64,000 nucleotides of DNA. It comes from Salinibacterium sp. NG253. GTDB lineage: Bacteria; Actinomycetota; Actinomycetes; Actinomycetales; Microbacteriaceae. The stretch is from assembly GCF_015864945.1 (NCBI RefSeq), contig NZ_JADYWF010000001.1:372378-436377 (forward strand), in the 5' to 3' direction. A program made the position numbers and the translations under genes. Every line of letters starts with the position of its first letter. Within the stretch, counting starts at the first letter, position 1. Of this stretch, positions 1 through 10,153 are shown piece by piece. The notes below the pieces were generated by a model, which saw nothing but the letters and a program-made list of their open reading frames with translations, had not been told where the DNA came from and made no database searches.

Positions 1-2429
1 CCGAGAACAACGAGCGGAGTTTCCTCGGCTGCGTAGTTCTGAGCCGCGTCGTAGATGAACGACTGCTCAGCATCCGGCGTGGTGAAGTCACGGGTGTAAC
101 CACCCTCAACACCGTCAAGAAGCTGGTTCTTGAGACGGATGTTGGCGAAAGTTCCGCGAATCATCACTTCGTGGTTTCCACGACGCGAACCATAAGAGTT
201 GAAGTCCTTGCGGTCGATGCCGTGCTCGGCGAGGTAAATTCCAGCCGGGCTGTCACCCTTGATCGAACCAGCGGGGCTGATGTGGTCAGTCGTGACTGAG
301 TCGCCCAACTTGGCGAGAACGCGCGCACCGGTGATCGAGCTGACCGGAGTGATTTCCATGGTCATTCCCTCGAAGTACGGGGGCTTGCGCACGTAGGTCG
401 ACTTGTCATCCCACTCAAAAGTGGAACCAGTCGGCGTCGGAAGGTTCTGCCAGCGTTCGTCACCGTCAAAGACACCCGCATACTCGTGGGTGAACATTTC
501 ACGGTCAATCGACGAATCGATCGTCGCCTGCACCTCAGCGGCGTCGGGCCAAATGTCCTTCAAGAAGACATCTTTACCATCCTGGTCTTGGCCAAGAGCG
601 TCGTTGTCGAAGTCGAAGTTCATCGATCCGGCAAGCGCGTAGGCGATGACCAACGGCGGGCTCGCGAGGTAGTTCATCTTCACGTCGGGGTTGATGCGAC
701 CTTCGAAGTTGCGGTTACCCGAAAGAACGGCGGTTACCGCGAGATCGTTCTCGTTGATCGCGGTGGAGATTTCATCTTCCAAAGGACCAGAGTTGCCGAT
801 ACAGGTGGTGCAGCCATAGCCGACTGTGTAGAAACCAAGCGCTTCAAGTGACTCGTCGAGGCCCGACTTCTCGTAGTAGTCCGTGACTACCTTAGAACCG
901 GGAGCAAGTGTGGTCTTGACCCACGGCTTCGACTTCAGTCCCTTTGCGGCCGCGTTGCGAGCCAACAGGCCAGCGGCAAGCATCACCGAGGGGTTAGACG
1001 TGTTCGTGCACGAGGTAATTGCGGCTATCGCAACGGAACCGTGGTCGATCGTGAACGACTCGCCGCCGTCGACGTTAACCGAGGTCGGCTGCGAGACCGT
1101 CAGCGGCGGGTGACTCGCGTGGATTGTCGAGGGCATGTGCGCCCAGTCCTCATCCTGCGGAGTGGTACCGCTGGGGTCGGAAGCCGGGAACGAGCCTTCA
1201 ACGGCTGCGTCAACCTTGGTGTGATCCGTTGCTGCATAGTTGTTGAGATCGATTTCGAACTGGCTCTTCGCCTTCGTGAGCTCGATGCGGTCCTGCGGGC
1301 GCTTCGGTCCAGCGATCGACGGAACAACGGTGCCGAGATCCATTTCGATGTATTCGCTGTAGTTGGGCTCGACGCTCGGGTCGTGCCAGAGCTTCTGAAG
1401 CTTTGCGTACGCTTCGACGAGTTCGACCTGCTCTTCGCTGCGGCCGGTGAGACGAAGGTAGTCGAGGGTAACGTCATCGATCGGGAACATAGCGGCGGTC
1501 GAACCGAACTCGGGGCTCATGTTTCCGATAGTTGCACGGTTGGCGAGCGGCACTGCGCCAACTCCCTCGCCGTAGAACTCAACGAACTTGCCGACGACGC
1601 CATGCTGGCGCAACATTTGCGTGATCGTGAGAACAACGTCGGTCGCAGTGACGCCGGCGGGGATAGAACCCGTGAGCTTGAAACCGACAACCTTGGGGAT
1701 CAGCATGGAAACCGGCTGGCCGAGCATTGCTGCCTCAGCTTCGATTCCGCCAACGCCCCAGCCGAGAACGCCAAGACCGTTAACCATCGTGGTGTGCGAG
1801 TCGGTGCCGACGAGAGTGTCGGGGAATGCCCGAGTCTTGCCATCAACTTCGCGCGTGTAAGTGACTCGCGCGAGGTGCTCGATGTTCACCTGGTGAACGA
1901 TTCCGGTTCCGGGGGGCACAACCTTGAAGTCGTCGAAAGCGCTCTGGCCCCAACGAAGGAACTGGTAGCGCTCACCGTTGCGCTCGTACTCAAGTTCAAC
2001 GTTGCGCTCAAGCGCATTCTCAGAACCGAAGAGGTCGGCGATAACCGAGTGGTCAATCACGAGCTCTGCAGGCGCGAGCGGGTTGATCTTGGTGGGGTCT
2101 CCCCCGAGTTCAGCAACGGCCTCACGCATAGTGGCGAGGTCAACGATGCACGGAACGCCAGTGAAGTCCTGCATGACAACGCGCGCGGGTGTGAACTGGA
2201 TCTCGGTGTCGGGGTCTGCACTGGGCACCCACGATCCGAGGGACTCGATTTGCGACTTCGTGACGTTCTTGCCGTCTTCTGTGCGCAACAGGTTCTCGAG
2301 CAGAACCTTGAGGCTAAACGGTAGCTTTTCGTATCCCGCTACCTTGTCGATGCGGAACACTTCATAGTCGGACGAACCGACTGTGAGGGTGTCTTTCGAC
2401 CCAAAACTATTGACTGTCGACACTGTCAT
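1..2429 (-). CDS. acnA: Aconitate hydratase AcnA (3' end outside window)
   Basis: TCA-cycle enzyme that interconverts citrate and isocitrate with a [4Fe-4S] cluster. About 809 N-terminal residues are in the window; a full protein has about 900-940. The protein starts [15 protein letters not shown] at the ATG at 2429. The cluster motif [12 protein letters not shown] is read from about 830 down to 770, and the N-terminal region contains [19 protein letters not shown]. The sequence ends at the window edge inside [10 protein letters not shown], just before the usual GGKEYGSGSSRDWAAKG motif, so only part of the swivel domain is missing. No frame break is visible. It is transcribed away from the DUF3159 gene with a 175-bp gap upstream. 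Family assignment is secure. Confidence 0.95.
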   Translation of the reverse strand, partial: MTVSTVNSFGSKDTLTVGSSDYEVFRIDKVAGYEKLPFSLKVLLENLLRTEDGKNVTKSQIESLGSWVPSADPDTEIQFTPARVVMQDFTGVPCIVDLATMREAVAELGGDPTKINPLAPAELVIDHSVIADLFGSENALERNVELEYERNGERYQFLRWGQSAFDDFKVVPPGTGIVHQVNIEHLARVTYTREVDGKTRAFPDTLVGTDSHTTMVNGLGVLGWGVGGIEAEAAMLGQPVSMLIPKVVGFKLTGSIPAGVTATDVVLTITQMLRQHGVVGKFVEFYGEGVGAVPLANRATIGNMSPEFGSTAAMFPIDDVTLDYLRLTGRSEEQVELVEAYAKLQKLWHDPSVEPNYSEYIEMDLGTVVPSIAGPKRPQDRIELTKAKSQFEIDLNNYAATDHTKVDAAVEGSFPASDPSGTTPQDEDWAHMPSTIHASHPPLTVSQPTSVNVDGGESFTIDHGSVAIAAITSCTNTSNPSVMLAAGLLARNAAAKGLKSKPWVKTTLAPGSKVVTDYYEKSGLDESLEALGFYTVGYGCTTCIGNSGPLEDEISTAINENDLAVTAVLSGNRNFEGRINPDVKMNYLASPPLVIAYALAGSMNFDFDNDALGQDQDGKDVFLKDIWPDAAEVQATIDSSIDREMFTHEYAGVFDGDERWQNLPTPTGSTFEWDDKSTYVRKPPYFEGMTMEITPVSSITGARVLAKLGDSVTTDHISPAGSIKGDSPAGIYLAEHGIDRKDFNSYGSRRGNHEVMIRGTFANIRLKNQLLDGVEGGYTRDFTTPDAEQSFIYDAAQNYAAEETPLVVL

Positions 2430-2604
2430 CTCCCTTGCTACGGTTCTTCAATCCTTGCGCGGAGCGTGCGCTGCATCCAGCAAGGCAAGCCTAAGGCTGA
2501 ATCGCAAATAACGCGCTGCGATCGCGGCCAAAAGTATCTTGACGTCGAGATAAATATACACCATCGTCGTCCTGTCGCCTCGACGCCACGGCGATGAAGA
2601 AGAA

Positions 2605-3336
2605 CTACTCGGCGGTTGTGCGCCCGTAAGCAGTGCGCATAAGAAGCCACGTGACCCAGAGCACTCCCGCGTAAAGCGGAACACCGAGCAAGAGCTTCAT
2701 AGTTGCCAGCGCCTGAGTTGCCTCGGCGAAGTAAAGCGGAAGTTCGATTCCAAGCCGTACCGAGAACAAGCCTGCCCACAGCACGGTGGCGATTAACGCA
2801 ACACGGAACTTTGCCTTGTCTTCACGCCAATCGGCAGCTGTCGGCACCAGCAACGCCGCGATGAGGCCGACGAGCGGACGCCTCGCGATGACGCTCACCA
2901 CTATCGCTACCAAGAAAACTGCGTTGATGACGAAACCCAAAAGAAAGTTGTCTTCGGCGCGCCCCGTAAAGAGCGCAAGACCGGCGGAAAGAGCGACACC
3001 AACAACGCCCACAAGCGCAGACGACACCGGAGTTCTCGTCGCAAGACGAACAGCCACGAAGCCCAACGCCACAACAACAGGCGCCACGACGGACGCGACC
3101 AGTTCTTGAGTGATCGTGAAGATTACCAAGAACGCGAGCCCGGGCAGAATGGACTCCACTAAACCGCGCACACCACCCATCGCCTCGAGTAGAGCACCCG
3201 AAGTCGGAGCCTCCCCTGGCGCTACATGGCCTACGGCGGAACGACGAGCCGCAGCCGCTAGTGCTTCACGAACTGTCGGATCTGCGGTCACCTGATCATC
3301 TTCAGATTCACTCGACGGCTCGTCGACTGAACTCAC
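2605..3336 (-). CDS. DUF3159 family membrane protein
   Basis: A 243-residue membrane protein of the actinobacterial DUF3159 family; its function is not known. The first 35 residues are acidic and polar. They are followed by about six hydrophobic segments, for example ILPGLAFLVIFTITQEL and FLLGFVINAVFLVAIVVSV, and by a conserved-looking TAADWREDKAKFRVA loop. Its start overlaps the stop of the DUF3710 gene by 4 bp (ATGA), so it is probably translationally coupled as the last gene of dut-DUF3710-DUF3159. This trio sits together in many actinobacteria. No catalytic motif is evident, and a transport or envelope role is only inference. Confidence 0.85.
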   Translation of the reverse strand: MSSVDEPSSESEDDQVTADPTVREALAAAARRSAVGHVAPGEAPTSGALLEAMGGVRGLVESILPGLAFLVIFTITQELVASVVAPVVVALGFVAVRLATRTPVSSALVGVVGVALSAGLALFTGRAEDNFLLGFVINAVFLVAIVVSVIARRPLVGLIAALLVPTAADWREDKAKFRVALIATVLWAGLFSVRLGIELPLYFAEATQALATMKLLLGVPLYAGVLWVTWLLMRTAYGRTTAE

Positions 3337-3941
3337 GCCTGAGGTTCCTTCTCACCCGTTGCCGGCATGTGCAGCGGAATGAGGTCGCGAGGCGGCATCG
3401 GCGTCGTGCCACGGATTACAACGATCGAACGGAACAGATCCTCGATCTTGGTTGCTGCTTCCTGGCTCGTCAGAGCTTCACCGGCGATTACTCCCCGCAG
3501 GAACCAGCGCGGACCGTCAACGCCAACGAAGCGCGCGATGCGCTTCTCGCCGGGCTTGCCTGCAACAGGAATCTCGGCAAAAACCTCAGGGCCAAAGGGG
3601 CCGTCCGAGACTTTTGTAGTCCCGCCCTGCGAGTGAACCTGATTTATGATCTGCTGACGAATCTCGTGCCAAAGCCCGCTCGACCGCGGGGCCGCAAAGG
3701 GTTGGATTTGAAGCGTTGAACCAGCGTAGTCAAGCCCAACAGCGACGACGCGCTTGCTTGCTTCTTCAATTTCAAGTCGCAAGTGCAACTCTTGACGCGG
3801 AAGAATCTTCACTCCGCCAAGGTCAACATACGGACGAACAGCATTTGCTTCGCTCTCGTCGAGAGGACCATCGGTCGCACGATTCTCCGGTGCCGACTTG
3901 GGGTGATCCTGCGGCTGGTCGGTTTCAGTAGTGTCGCTCAC
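3333..3941 (-). CDS. DUF3710 family protein
   Basis: A 202-residue soluble protein of the DUF3710 family, of unknown function. The first 30 residues are polar and low in complexity. The core includes RPYVDLGGVKILP and RLEIEEASKRVVAVGLDY, then FAAPRSSGLWHEIR and the GPRWFLRGVIAG segment near residue 145. It lies between dut and the DUF3159 gene with 4-bp ATGA overlaps on both sides, so the three genes form one tight operon read on the minus strand. The link to nucleotide-pool cleaning is suggested only by this neighbourhood. The family call rests on the recognisable core and gene order. Confidence 0.85.
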   Translation of the reverse strand: MSDTTETDQPQDHPKSAPENRATDGPLDESEANAVRPYVDLGGVKILPRQELHLRLEIEEASKRVVAVGLDYAGSTLQIQPFAAPRSSGLWHEIRQQIINQVHSQGGTTKVSDGPFGPEVFAEIPVAGKPGEKRIARFVGVDGPRWFLRGVIAGEALTSQEAATKIEDLFRSIVVIRGTTPMPPRDLIPLHMPATGEKEPQA

Positions 3942-4402
3942 GAAGTGGCTCCTTGTTGTGTTGACTCTGCGCGGTATCCGGTCGAACCGAAGCCCGACTC
4001 ACCACGATGACTGCCCGGAAGGGTGGAAACGGGAATGAACCTAGCCCGAGAAACGGGCATAACGATCATTTGCGCGATCCTATCGCCCGGCGCGATCTCA
4101 AAAGTGGATGAACTATCAGTGTTCAACAACGTAACGCGAATTTCGCCTCGGTAGCCAGCATCCACAGTTCCAGGGCTATTGACGATAGTGATGCCGTGAC
4201 GGGCTGCCAGCCCGCTGCGAGGCACCACGAACGCTAAGTAACCGTCGGGCAGCGCGATCGACACCCCCGTCGCGATGGTGTCCCGTTGGCCGGGCGCGAG
4301 AGTGTAACTGCCTGCGGAATACAGGTCAGCCCCAGCGTCACCCGGATGCGCGTACGCAGGCGTCTGGCCTGCTGAGATGAGCACCTCTACGTTGTCAATC
4401 AC
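3938..4402 (-). CDS. dut: dUTP diphosphatase (dUTPase)
   Basis: Hydrolyses dUTP to dUMP and pyrophosphate, keeping uracil out of DNA and supplying dUMP for thymidylate synthesis. The protein has 154 residues, normal for the trimeric family. All five motifs are present: GDAGADLYS (21-29), PRSGLAARHG (61-70), GTVDAGYRGEI (78-88, with the catalytic Asp81 and Tyr84), GDRIAQ (106-111) and RGESGFGSTG (133-142). It is the first gene of the minus-strand operon with the DUF3710 and DUF3159 genes and is divergent from the DUF3093 gene 69 bp away. The complete motif set makes the call secure. Confidence 0.97.
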   Translation of the reverse strand: MIDNVEVLISAGQTPAYAHPGDAGADLYSAGSYTLAPGQRDTIATGVSIALPDGYLAFVVPRSGLAARHGITIVNSPGTVDAGYRGEIRVTLLNTDSSSTFEIAPGDRIAQMIVMPVSRARFIPVSTLPGSHRGESGFGSTGYRAESTQQGATS

Positions 4403-4471
4403 GAGTCGAGGCTAGTGCAGATAAGGCGTCAGCCCGAAACGCCCGGCGCAAAATCAGTGTGTAATGGATGA

Positions 4472-4927
4472 GTGACTTACTACCGTGAACGCTTGTGGCC
4501 CACAGCGTGGCTCTACATCAGCACCGCTCTCATCATTCCCGCGAGCATCTTGGTGTTCCTGCCGATCAATATCTTCGTGGGATACATCACCGCAGCAGTG
4601 CTCTATATCGGGATTGTGCTGTTCCTGCTGTGGTCTGCACCGACAATCACGGTAGACGACAAAGAACTTCGTGCGGGAAGCGCTCGACTGCCGATCGCTA
4701 TCATCGGCGACGTGACGAGCTACAACGGGGATGAAGCGACTCTCGAACGCGGGCAGCGACTGGATGCGCGTGCTTGGCTGATGATCCGAGGATGGGTCTC
4801 GCCGGTTGTCAAACTTGAGGTACTCGATGAGAGCGACCCGACACCGTATTGGTTGTTGTCGAGTCGCACTCCCGAATTGCTTGCTGGAGCGATCGCGCAG
4901 TCTAGGCTGCGCACTCCAGGCAAATAG
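4472..4927 (+). CDS. DUF3093 family membrane protein
   Basis: A 151-residue protein with two hydrophobic helices (about residues 12-33 and 35-55), followed by a soluble C-terminal domain ending in ELLAGAIAQSRL. This layout and the RERLWPTAWLY start fit the actinobacterial DUF3093 family, whose function is unknown. Translation starts at GTG 4472. No Shine-Dalgarno sequence is visible, but TGTAAT lies 6 bp before the start and could be a -10 box of a leaderless transcript. Its last 26 bp overlap the end of the convergent DUF4193 gene. The dut/DUF3093/DUF4193 cluster is common in actinobacteria. Confidence 0.82.
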   Translation: MTYYRERLWPTAWLYISTALIIPASILVFLPINIFVGYITAAVLYIGIVLFLLWSAPTITVDDKELRAGSARLPIAIIGDVTSYNGDEATLERGQRLDARAWLMIRGWVSPVVKLEVLDESDPTPYWLLSSRTPELLAGAIAQSRLRTPGK

Positions 4928-5195
4928 CGCCCAGCTTGGTTGTGTGGTCTACCTGCGAGCGGTGCTTCACAAGGAAGCAGCTCACGCAAGTGAATTCGTC
5001 CGCCTGAGGAGGCAGAACGACCACATCGAGGTCCAGGTCAGAAAGGTCTGCGCCGGCGAGCTCAAAGTTCGCCGGGTTGTCTGAATCGTCGACGTCAACC
5101 GAGCCCGACATTTTGTCAGGAACACGCTCTTTAAGAGCCTCGATCGACTCGGAGTCGTCGTCGGTCTTACGAGGTGCGTCGTAGTCGGTGGCCAT
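4902..5195 (-). CDS. DUF4193 family small zinc-ribbon-like protein
   Basis: A 97-residue acidic protein that starts MATDYDAPRKTDDD, typical of the DUF4193 family. An upstream in-frame ATG at 5201 would add two residues; I prefer 5195 because of the usual family N-terminus. The C-terminal part carries CVSCFLVKHRSQ and CLEC, a four-cysteine arrangement that could bind zinc. The family occurs widely in actinobacteria and has no assigned role. The 3' end overlaps the convergent DUF3093 gene by 26 bp, so the two mRNAs are complementary there. Confidence 0.85.
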   Translation of the reverse strand: MATDYDAPRKTDDDSESIEALKERVPDKMSGSVDVDDSDNPANFELAGADLSDLDLDVVVLPPQADEFTCVSCFLVKHRSQVDHTTKLGAICLECAA

Positions 5196-5394
5196 GCCCA
5201 TCCACTTCTGTTTTACGTTGAATCACCGGAATCGGCGGGCACAGTCTCCATGAAAGCGAGGCGAATTGCAAACCGCCGATTCTGCATCACTGTGCAGCGC
5301 CTGTGATAACTGTTCATGGAGGCGTGTTATTCCCAAAGAAACCGCCCAATGCGTGCGACCCTAAGGGGAATCGTGAGGGCTGGAGAAGTTCACT

Positions 5395-6405
5395 ATGGAA
5401 GACCTTCGGGTAATCGAAGTACAAGACGGTGCGCTGATCGTGTCGAGCAATGATGGAACGCGCTTCCGTCTCGCCGTTGATAACGTGTTGCAGTCGCGTT
5501 TGCGACAGAGCCGAGCCCAAACAGGCAGCGGCCCCAAGCTTGCTCCCCGGGAGATTCAGGCACATATCCGGGCAGGAATGTCCGCTCAGGACGTCGCGAA
5601 TCTCACCGGCGCTGACATCGACTACATCGAGCGTTTCGAGGGGCCTGTCGTCGCTGAACGCGAATTCGTCGTCAAATCTGCGCTCGGAGTGCCGGTGCAT
5701 GTTGCGGGTGAAACGGACTCGCTGACGTCGTCGCGCACTTTCGGATCCGCTATTCGCGAACGACTCGTCGACGTGAATGCTGCCAATGAGCGGTGGGCTA
5801 GCTGGAAAGATCCTGAGAATGGGTGGACGGTCAAGCTCTCGTTCAACTCAAACAGCATCGACCATGATGCACGTTGGCAATACGACCCCAAGCGCCAATC
5901 TCTTGTTCCGCTCAACAACGAAGCCAAGACTCTCTCCCAGCAGGGTGAAACGACCGGCGCTCTTATCCCCCGACTCCGCGCCGTTGCGCCCGCCGAAGGA
6001 ACTACGGACGCCGCACGCTTCGACAGCGGAGCGTTCGACGTCGATGAACTCCACGACGAGCCCGCGCCGATCAAGCCGGCGGAACTTCCTGTTATGCGCG
6101 ATCGCAGCGCAGAAGCGGGTGTTGGCAACCAGACCGCAGATTTGCTCGACGCTCTTCGTCGTCGTCGCGGCGAGCGGGAGCCCGCGAACTTTGCGGCAGA
6201 CGAGGATGAGACTGACACCACGACCGGTGCCGAACCGTCAATGCGCCTTCTCGATCCTCCCGCCGCAGAGCAACGCCGCGATGCACCAGCGCCGCCGCAA
6301 GCGACCGCACCACAGCCGACAGCGAAATCGCGTCGCCGTCGGGTTGCGATGCCGAGCTGGGACGACATCGTCTTCGGAACGAAGCCAGACGAAGACCCCG
6401 CTTAG
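5395..6405 (+). CDS. sepH: Septation protein SepH (DUF3071)
   Basis: A 336-residue homologue of SepH, an actinobacterial division protein known to bind FtsZ and promote its assembly. The N-terminal DUF3071 domain starts MEDLRVIEVQDGALIV and contains a helix-turn-helix around residues 50-82 (PREIQAHIRAGMSAQDVANL), followed by VVKSALGVPVHV and a conserved WTVKLSF segment. From about residue 180 onward it is a disordered Pro/Ala/Arg-rich tail ending in a short basic patch and MPSWDDIVFG, a C-terminal motif typical of the family. The stop overlaps the convergent phosphodiesterase gene by 4 bp. Confidence 0.92.
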   Translation: MEDLRVIEVQDGALIVSSNDGTRFRLAVDNVLQSRLRQSRAQTGSGPKLAPREIQAHIRAGMSAQDVANLTGADIDYIERFEGPVVAEREFVVKSALGVPVHVAGETDSLTSSRTFGSAIRERLVDVNAANERWASWKDPENGWTVKLSFNSNSIDHDARWQYDPKRQSLVPLNNEAKTLSQQGETTGALIPRLRAVAPAEGTTDAARFDSGAFDVDELHDEPAPIKPAELPVMRDRSAEAGVGNQTADLLDALRRRRGEREPANFAADEDETDTTTGAEPSMRLLDPPAAEQRRDAPAPPQATAPQPTAKSRRRRVAMPSWDDIVFGTKPDEDPA

Positions 6406-7541
6406 CGAGCGAAGGCACCGAACTTCAGAAGGGGAACACGAAGTTCTTCGTCTGACCAGGATCCGTGCTGGCCGATCATTTTTCTGCCGGAGTTATTGGT
6501 AACGCGGGAGTCGTAGTAAGCGATCCCTTTGCGTGCGGCGACAATAATGTCGCCAATGCGCGCCCCGACCTCCGGGGCGACCTCTCCAAACCAGCCAGCA
6601 GCAATTGCAGCGTCGCGGCTTGCCACCCACGAACGCTGACCTTCTGCGTGCTGCCAACGCTCAAGGACCGCTTCCCGCTCGGCAGCCGTCAGTTCAGGCG
6701 CGAGATGCAGCTGGAGGCAGCGTGGCTCCCCCGCAACATGCGCGATTCCCTCAATAAGTTCCGGCGCTGTATCGAAGAGCACGTGCGATTCAGGAAGAAC
6801 GTCAATCATTCCGTGATCGGCAGTCACGAGAAGCCCCTGGTCGTCAGCAAGTTCGCCCACCACGCTGCCCACCGCGGAATCGAGAGATTCAAGTGCGTGC
6901 GTCCACTGGGACGACTGCCAACCATTCGCATGACCAGCCATATCGAGCTCTGGCGCATAGACGTAGGTGAGCGAAGGTTCAGCGCTGGACTGTCCAACCG
7001 CCACCGCCACACGAAGCCGTTCTGCAAGAGAACCTGCAGCGACGTACCTAGCACCGCGTAGCACCGCCTGTGTAAAGCCAGAGTCTCGATAGCGAGCCGC
7101 TCCTACCGCCACCGCAGAAAAGCCACGTTCGGTTGCGCGTTCGAAGATCGTCGGAACCCGCTGCCAGGTCGACGGCTGCATGCGGGAATCCCATCCGGAA
7201 AGCTGATTGAGCACGCGATCGTTGAGCGGATCGAGAACGCTGTAGCCCACAAGACCGTGCTGTCCCGCTCTCGCTCCCGTGGTGAGACTCGCGATCGCCA
7301 CTGCCGTAGTGGTGGGAAATCCCGACTGAATCACGGTGTTCTTGGAGAAGGCTCCGGCCAAAGTTCTGGCATGCCCCAATCGCGCCTTAAGGTTGTGGGC
7401 CCCGAGTCCATCAACAAGCAACACGACAGCGTGACGAACGGGAGGCAAGCTCAGTCGATTATCCTCGCCCGCAATTGCCTGAAAGGAACTTGACAACACA
7501 TCGGTTAGGTTCGCTGAGTCTGGGTTGAGCGCCGGTAGCAT
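6402..7541 (-). CDS. Nucleotide pyrophosphatase / phosphodiesterase family protein
   Basis: A 379-residue alkaline-phosphatase-superfamily enzyme of the type I phosphodiesterase/nucleotide pyrophosphatase group. Metal and nucleophile motifs are visible: VVLLVDGLGAHN (Asp44), SGFPTTTAVAIASL (nucleophile Thr in 77-79), YAPELDMAGHANGW and VTADHGMIDV. No signal peptide is evident, so it is probably cytoplasmic; the substrate is unknown. I chose the ATG at 7541 because the longer open frame would run back into parC. A -10-like TAAGAT (7549-7554 on the minus strand) lies 7 bp before this ATG, so the transcript may be leaderless. The start codon is only 12 bp from the divergent parC start. Confidence 0.88.
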   Translation of the reverse strand: MLPALNPDSANLTDVLSSSFQAIAGEDNRLSLPPVRHAVVLLVDGLGAHNLKARLGHARTLAGAFSKNTVIQSGFPTTTAVAIASLTTGARAGQHGLVGYSVLDPLNDRVLNQLSGWDSRMQPSTWQRVPTIFERATERGFSAVAVGAARYRDSGFTQAVLRGARYVAAGSLAERLRVAVAVGQSSAEPSLTYVYAPELDMAGHANGWQSSQWTHALESLDSAVGSVVGELADDQGLLVTADHGMIDVLPESHVLFDTAPELIEGIAHVAGEPRCLQLHLAPELTAAEREAVLERWQHAEGQRSWVASRDAAIAAGWFGEVAPEVGARIGDIIVAARKGIAYYDSRVTNNSGRKMIGQHGSWSDEELRVPLLKFGAFAR

Positions 7542-7553
7542 TAGGGCAATCTT

Positions 7554-10013
7554 ATGGCTACTCCCACTAAACCCACCCCAGACTCCCCTGCCGGCGAACG
7601 CATTGAAGACATCGATGTCACGACCGAGATGCAGGGCTCGTTCTTGGAGTACGCGTACTCCGTCATCTATTCGCGCGCACTCCCCGATGCCCGCGACGGA
7701 CTGAAGCCCGTTCAACGCCGCATTCTTTACCAGATGAGCGAAATGGGACTGCGGCCCGAAAAGGGTCACGTCAAGTCATCGCGCGTCGTCGGCGACGTTA
7801 TGGGAAAGCTTCACCCCCACGGCGACGCCTCCATTTACGACGCCATGGTGCGCCTGACCCAGAGCTTCATCCTCCGGGTGCCGCTCATCGACGGCCACGG
7901 AAACTTCGGTTCGCTGGATGACGGCCCTGCCGCACCGCGGTACACCGAAGCCCGCCTGCAGGCGTCCGCGATCGCGATGACGGACGATCTCGATGAAGAT
8001 GTTGTCGACTTCGTGCCGAACTACGACAATTCCACAACCCAGCCCGAGGTCCTCCCTGCGGCCTTCCCGAATCTTTTGGTGAATGGCGCGAGCGGTATCG
8101 CTGTCGGCATGGCCACCAACATGGCTCCGCACAACCTCATCGAGGTCGTGGGGGCAGCGCGGCACCTGCTGGCTCACCCCGACGCAACGCTCGAAGAACT
8201 CATGCAGTTCGTGCCCGGCCCCGACCTCCCCACTGGCGGCAGAATCATTGGCCTCAGCGGCGTAAAAGACGCCTACGCTAATGGCCGTGGTGCCTTCAAG
8301 ACCCGCGCCACTGTGGCGGTGGAGTCGATCACGGCCCGCAAGATGGGTCTCGTGGTCACCGAGTTGCCATACTTGGTCGGTCCCGAACGCGTTATTGAGA
8401 AAATCAAAGACGGCGTCAATAACAAGAAGATCGTTGGCATCTCTGACGTTACTGACCTCACCGACCGTAATCACGGACTGCGCCTCGTTATCGGCATCAA
8501 AACTGGCTTCAGTCCGGATGCCGTACTCGAGCAGCTTTACCGTTTGACTCCGCTCGAAGATAACTTCAGCATTAACGCCGTGACGCTCGTCGACGGTCGC
8601 CCTCAGACCCTCGGCCTGAAGGCACTCTTAGAAGTCTTCTTGAAGCACCGCTTGCAGGTCGTCACTCGCCGCAGCAAGTTCCGTCTCGCTCGTCACCTCG
8701 AACGCCTGCACTTGGTTGAAGGCTTGCTCATTGCAATCGTCGATATCGACGAAGTTATTCAGGTCATTCGCCAGAGTGACGACAGCGATCAGGCTCGCAC
8801 GCGCCTGCGCGAAGTATTTGATCTGAGCGAATTACAAGCCGAGTACATTCTTGAGCTGCGACTGCGTCGACTCACCAAATTCAGCCGCATCGAGCTGGAA
8901 GCCGAGGCAGAGAAGCTTCGGGCCGAGATCGCTCGACTTCAGGCCTTGCTCGCCGATGACACTCTCATCCGAGCACTCGTCGGAGACGAACTCGACGCCG
9001 TGGCGGAGAAATTTGGAACGCCGCGACGCACGCTGCTGACAGAAGCTCCTGCCTCCATCGCCACAACATCACGTGCAGCTGCGCGCAAAAACCAGCCTGT
9101 GCTTGAGATCGCCGACGAGCCGTGCGTGGTGTTGCTCTCGACAACAGGTCGAATCATTCGAGTCGGAATCAGCGAAGGCGACACCGTTTTGGCCGGGTCG
9201 CGTCGATCGAAGCACGACGCAATCCGTTCACGCGTGACAACTACAAGCCGCACTGAGATCGGTGCGATCACGAACCGCGGCCGACTCATCCGCTTCACCG
9301 CAATAGACCTGCCCAATGTGCCGACGAGTTCTGTTCAGCTCGGTGCCGGCGCCAAGATTAGCGAGTACTTAACGCTCGACAAGAAAGAGCGTGTGCTGGC
9401 GATTGTGTCGCTTGAGAGTGATCAGCCCATTGCTCTCGCTACCCGCCAGGGCACCGTCAAACGCGTCACACCAGGCGTCTGGCCGTCAAAACCGGACTTC
9501 GAGATCATCTCGCTCAAGCCAGGTGACGAACTCGTTGGGGCGGCTCACAGCGCCGACGACGCTGAACTCACCTTTGTCACCTCCGACACCCAACTGCTGC
9601 ACTTTGCGGCTTCCGCTGTGCGCCCGCAGGGGCTCAGCGCGGGCGGCATGGCAGGTGTGCGGGTCAATTCTGGTTCCGAAGTGATTTTCTTCGACGCACT
9701 GGATGCTGACTCCGAAAACGTCGCGGTCACGATCTCAGGTTCGAGCGTCACCATTCCGGGCACAGATCCTGGTCGGGTGAAGCTCAGCGAATTTTCCCAG
9801 TTCCCGGCCAAGGGTCGCGGCACCGGTGGAGTTCGCGCTCATTCGCTACTGAAGGGCGAGGACGTCCTCACTCTCGCGTGGGTTGGCGCTGTGCCAGCGA
9901 CGGCCGTCGGACCGGATGGTGCCGTGCGCCAGCTGCCGACCGAACGTACCAAGCGAGACGGTTCGGGCATGCCGCTCGACAGCGTCATCGGATCCATCGG
10001 CTCTACGCCGTAG
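7554..10013 (+). CDS. parC: DNA topoisomerase IV subunit A (ParC/GyrA family)
   Basis: An 819-residue type IIA topoisomerase breakage-reunion subunit that works with ParE to decatenate and relax DNA. The catalytic Tyr130 is in [10 protein letters not shown], and the quinolone-determining region reads [14 protein letters not shown] (87-100) with Ala92 and Asp96. A long coiled coil around residues 440-485 ([17 protein letters not shown]) precedes the C-terminal beta-pinwheel repeats. It faces a GyrB/ParE-type gene across a shared terminator. It is called ParC rather than GyrA because the partner is a stand-alone ParE-like gene and no recF/dnaN-type neighbours of gyrA are present; this assignment is contextual. 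Confidence 0.9.
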   Translation: MATPTKPTPDSPAGERIEDIDVTTEMQGSFLEYAYSVIYSRALPDARDGLKPVQRRILYQMSEMGLRPEKGHVKSSRVVGDVMGKLHPHGDASIYDAMVRLTQSFILRVPLIDGHGNFGSLDDGPAAPRYTEARLQASAIAMTDDLDEDVVDFVPNYDNSTTQPEVLPAAFPNLLVNGASGIAVGMATNMAPHNLIEVVGAARHLLAHPDATLEELMQFVPGPDLPTGGRIIGLSGVKDAYANGRGAFKTRATVAVESITARKMGLVVTELPYLVGPERVIEKIKDGVNNKKIVGISDVTDLTDRNHGLRLVIGIKTGFSPDAVLEQLYRLTPLEDNFSINAVTLVDGRPQTLGLKALLEVFLKHRLQVVTRRSKFRLARHLERLHLVEGLLIAIVDIDEVIQVIRQSDDSDQARTRLREVFDLSELQAEYILELRLRRLTKFSRIELEAEAEKLRAEIARLQALLADDTLIRALVGDELDAVAEKFGTPRRTLLTEAPASIATTSRAAARKNQPVLEIADEPCVVLLSTTGRIIRVGISEGDTVLAGSRRSKHDAIRSRVTTTSRTEIGAITNRGRLIRFTAIDLPNVPTSSVQLGAGAKISEYLTLDKKERVLAIVSLESDQPIALATRQGTVKRVTPGVWPSKPDFEIISLKPGDELVGAAHSADDAELTFVTSDTQLLHFAASAVRPQGLSAGGMAGVRVNSGSEVIFFDALDADSENVAVTISGSSVTIPGTDPGRVKLSEFSQFPAKGRGTGGVRAHSLLKGEDVLTLAWVGAVPATAVGPDGAVRQLPTERTKRDGSGMPLDSVIGSIGSTP

Positions 10014-10054
10014 GACCGCGGACTTCCGGCGGCACAGAACACAGCCGCACAGCC

Positions 10055-10095
10055 GAGAGGGCTGCCACCTGATCGATTCAGATGGCAGCCCTCTC
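10055..10095. terminator. Bidirectional hairpin between parC and parE
   Basis: A perfect 13-bp stem GAGAGGGCTGCCA / TGGCAGCCCTCTC (10055-10067 with 10083-10095) extends inward with a few more pairs, between the convergent ends of parC (10013) and parE (10154). It lacks a long T tract, as is common in actinobacteria. It could end transcription from both sides. Confidence 0.75.
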
Positions 10096-10153
10096 GCTGC
10101 TTCAGTCACCATCGGTGCCGCGGCGTCAATGACGCCCCGCATCCGCTTGGCTG

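Noticed and set aside
1041-2324. Open frame of 427 codons on the plus strand opposite acnA
   Set aside because: It is antisense to a clearly conserved aconitase; the composition is Arg/Val-rich as expected for a shadow frame in high-GC DNA, and no family is recognisable.
7542-7769. Extended N-terminus of the phosphodiesterase
   Set aside because: The extension runs through the parC start in antisense; the family start and a -10 box support ATG 7541.
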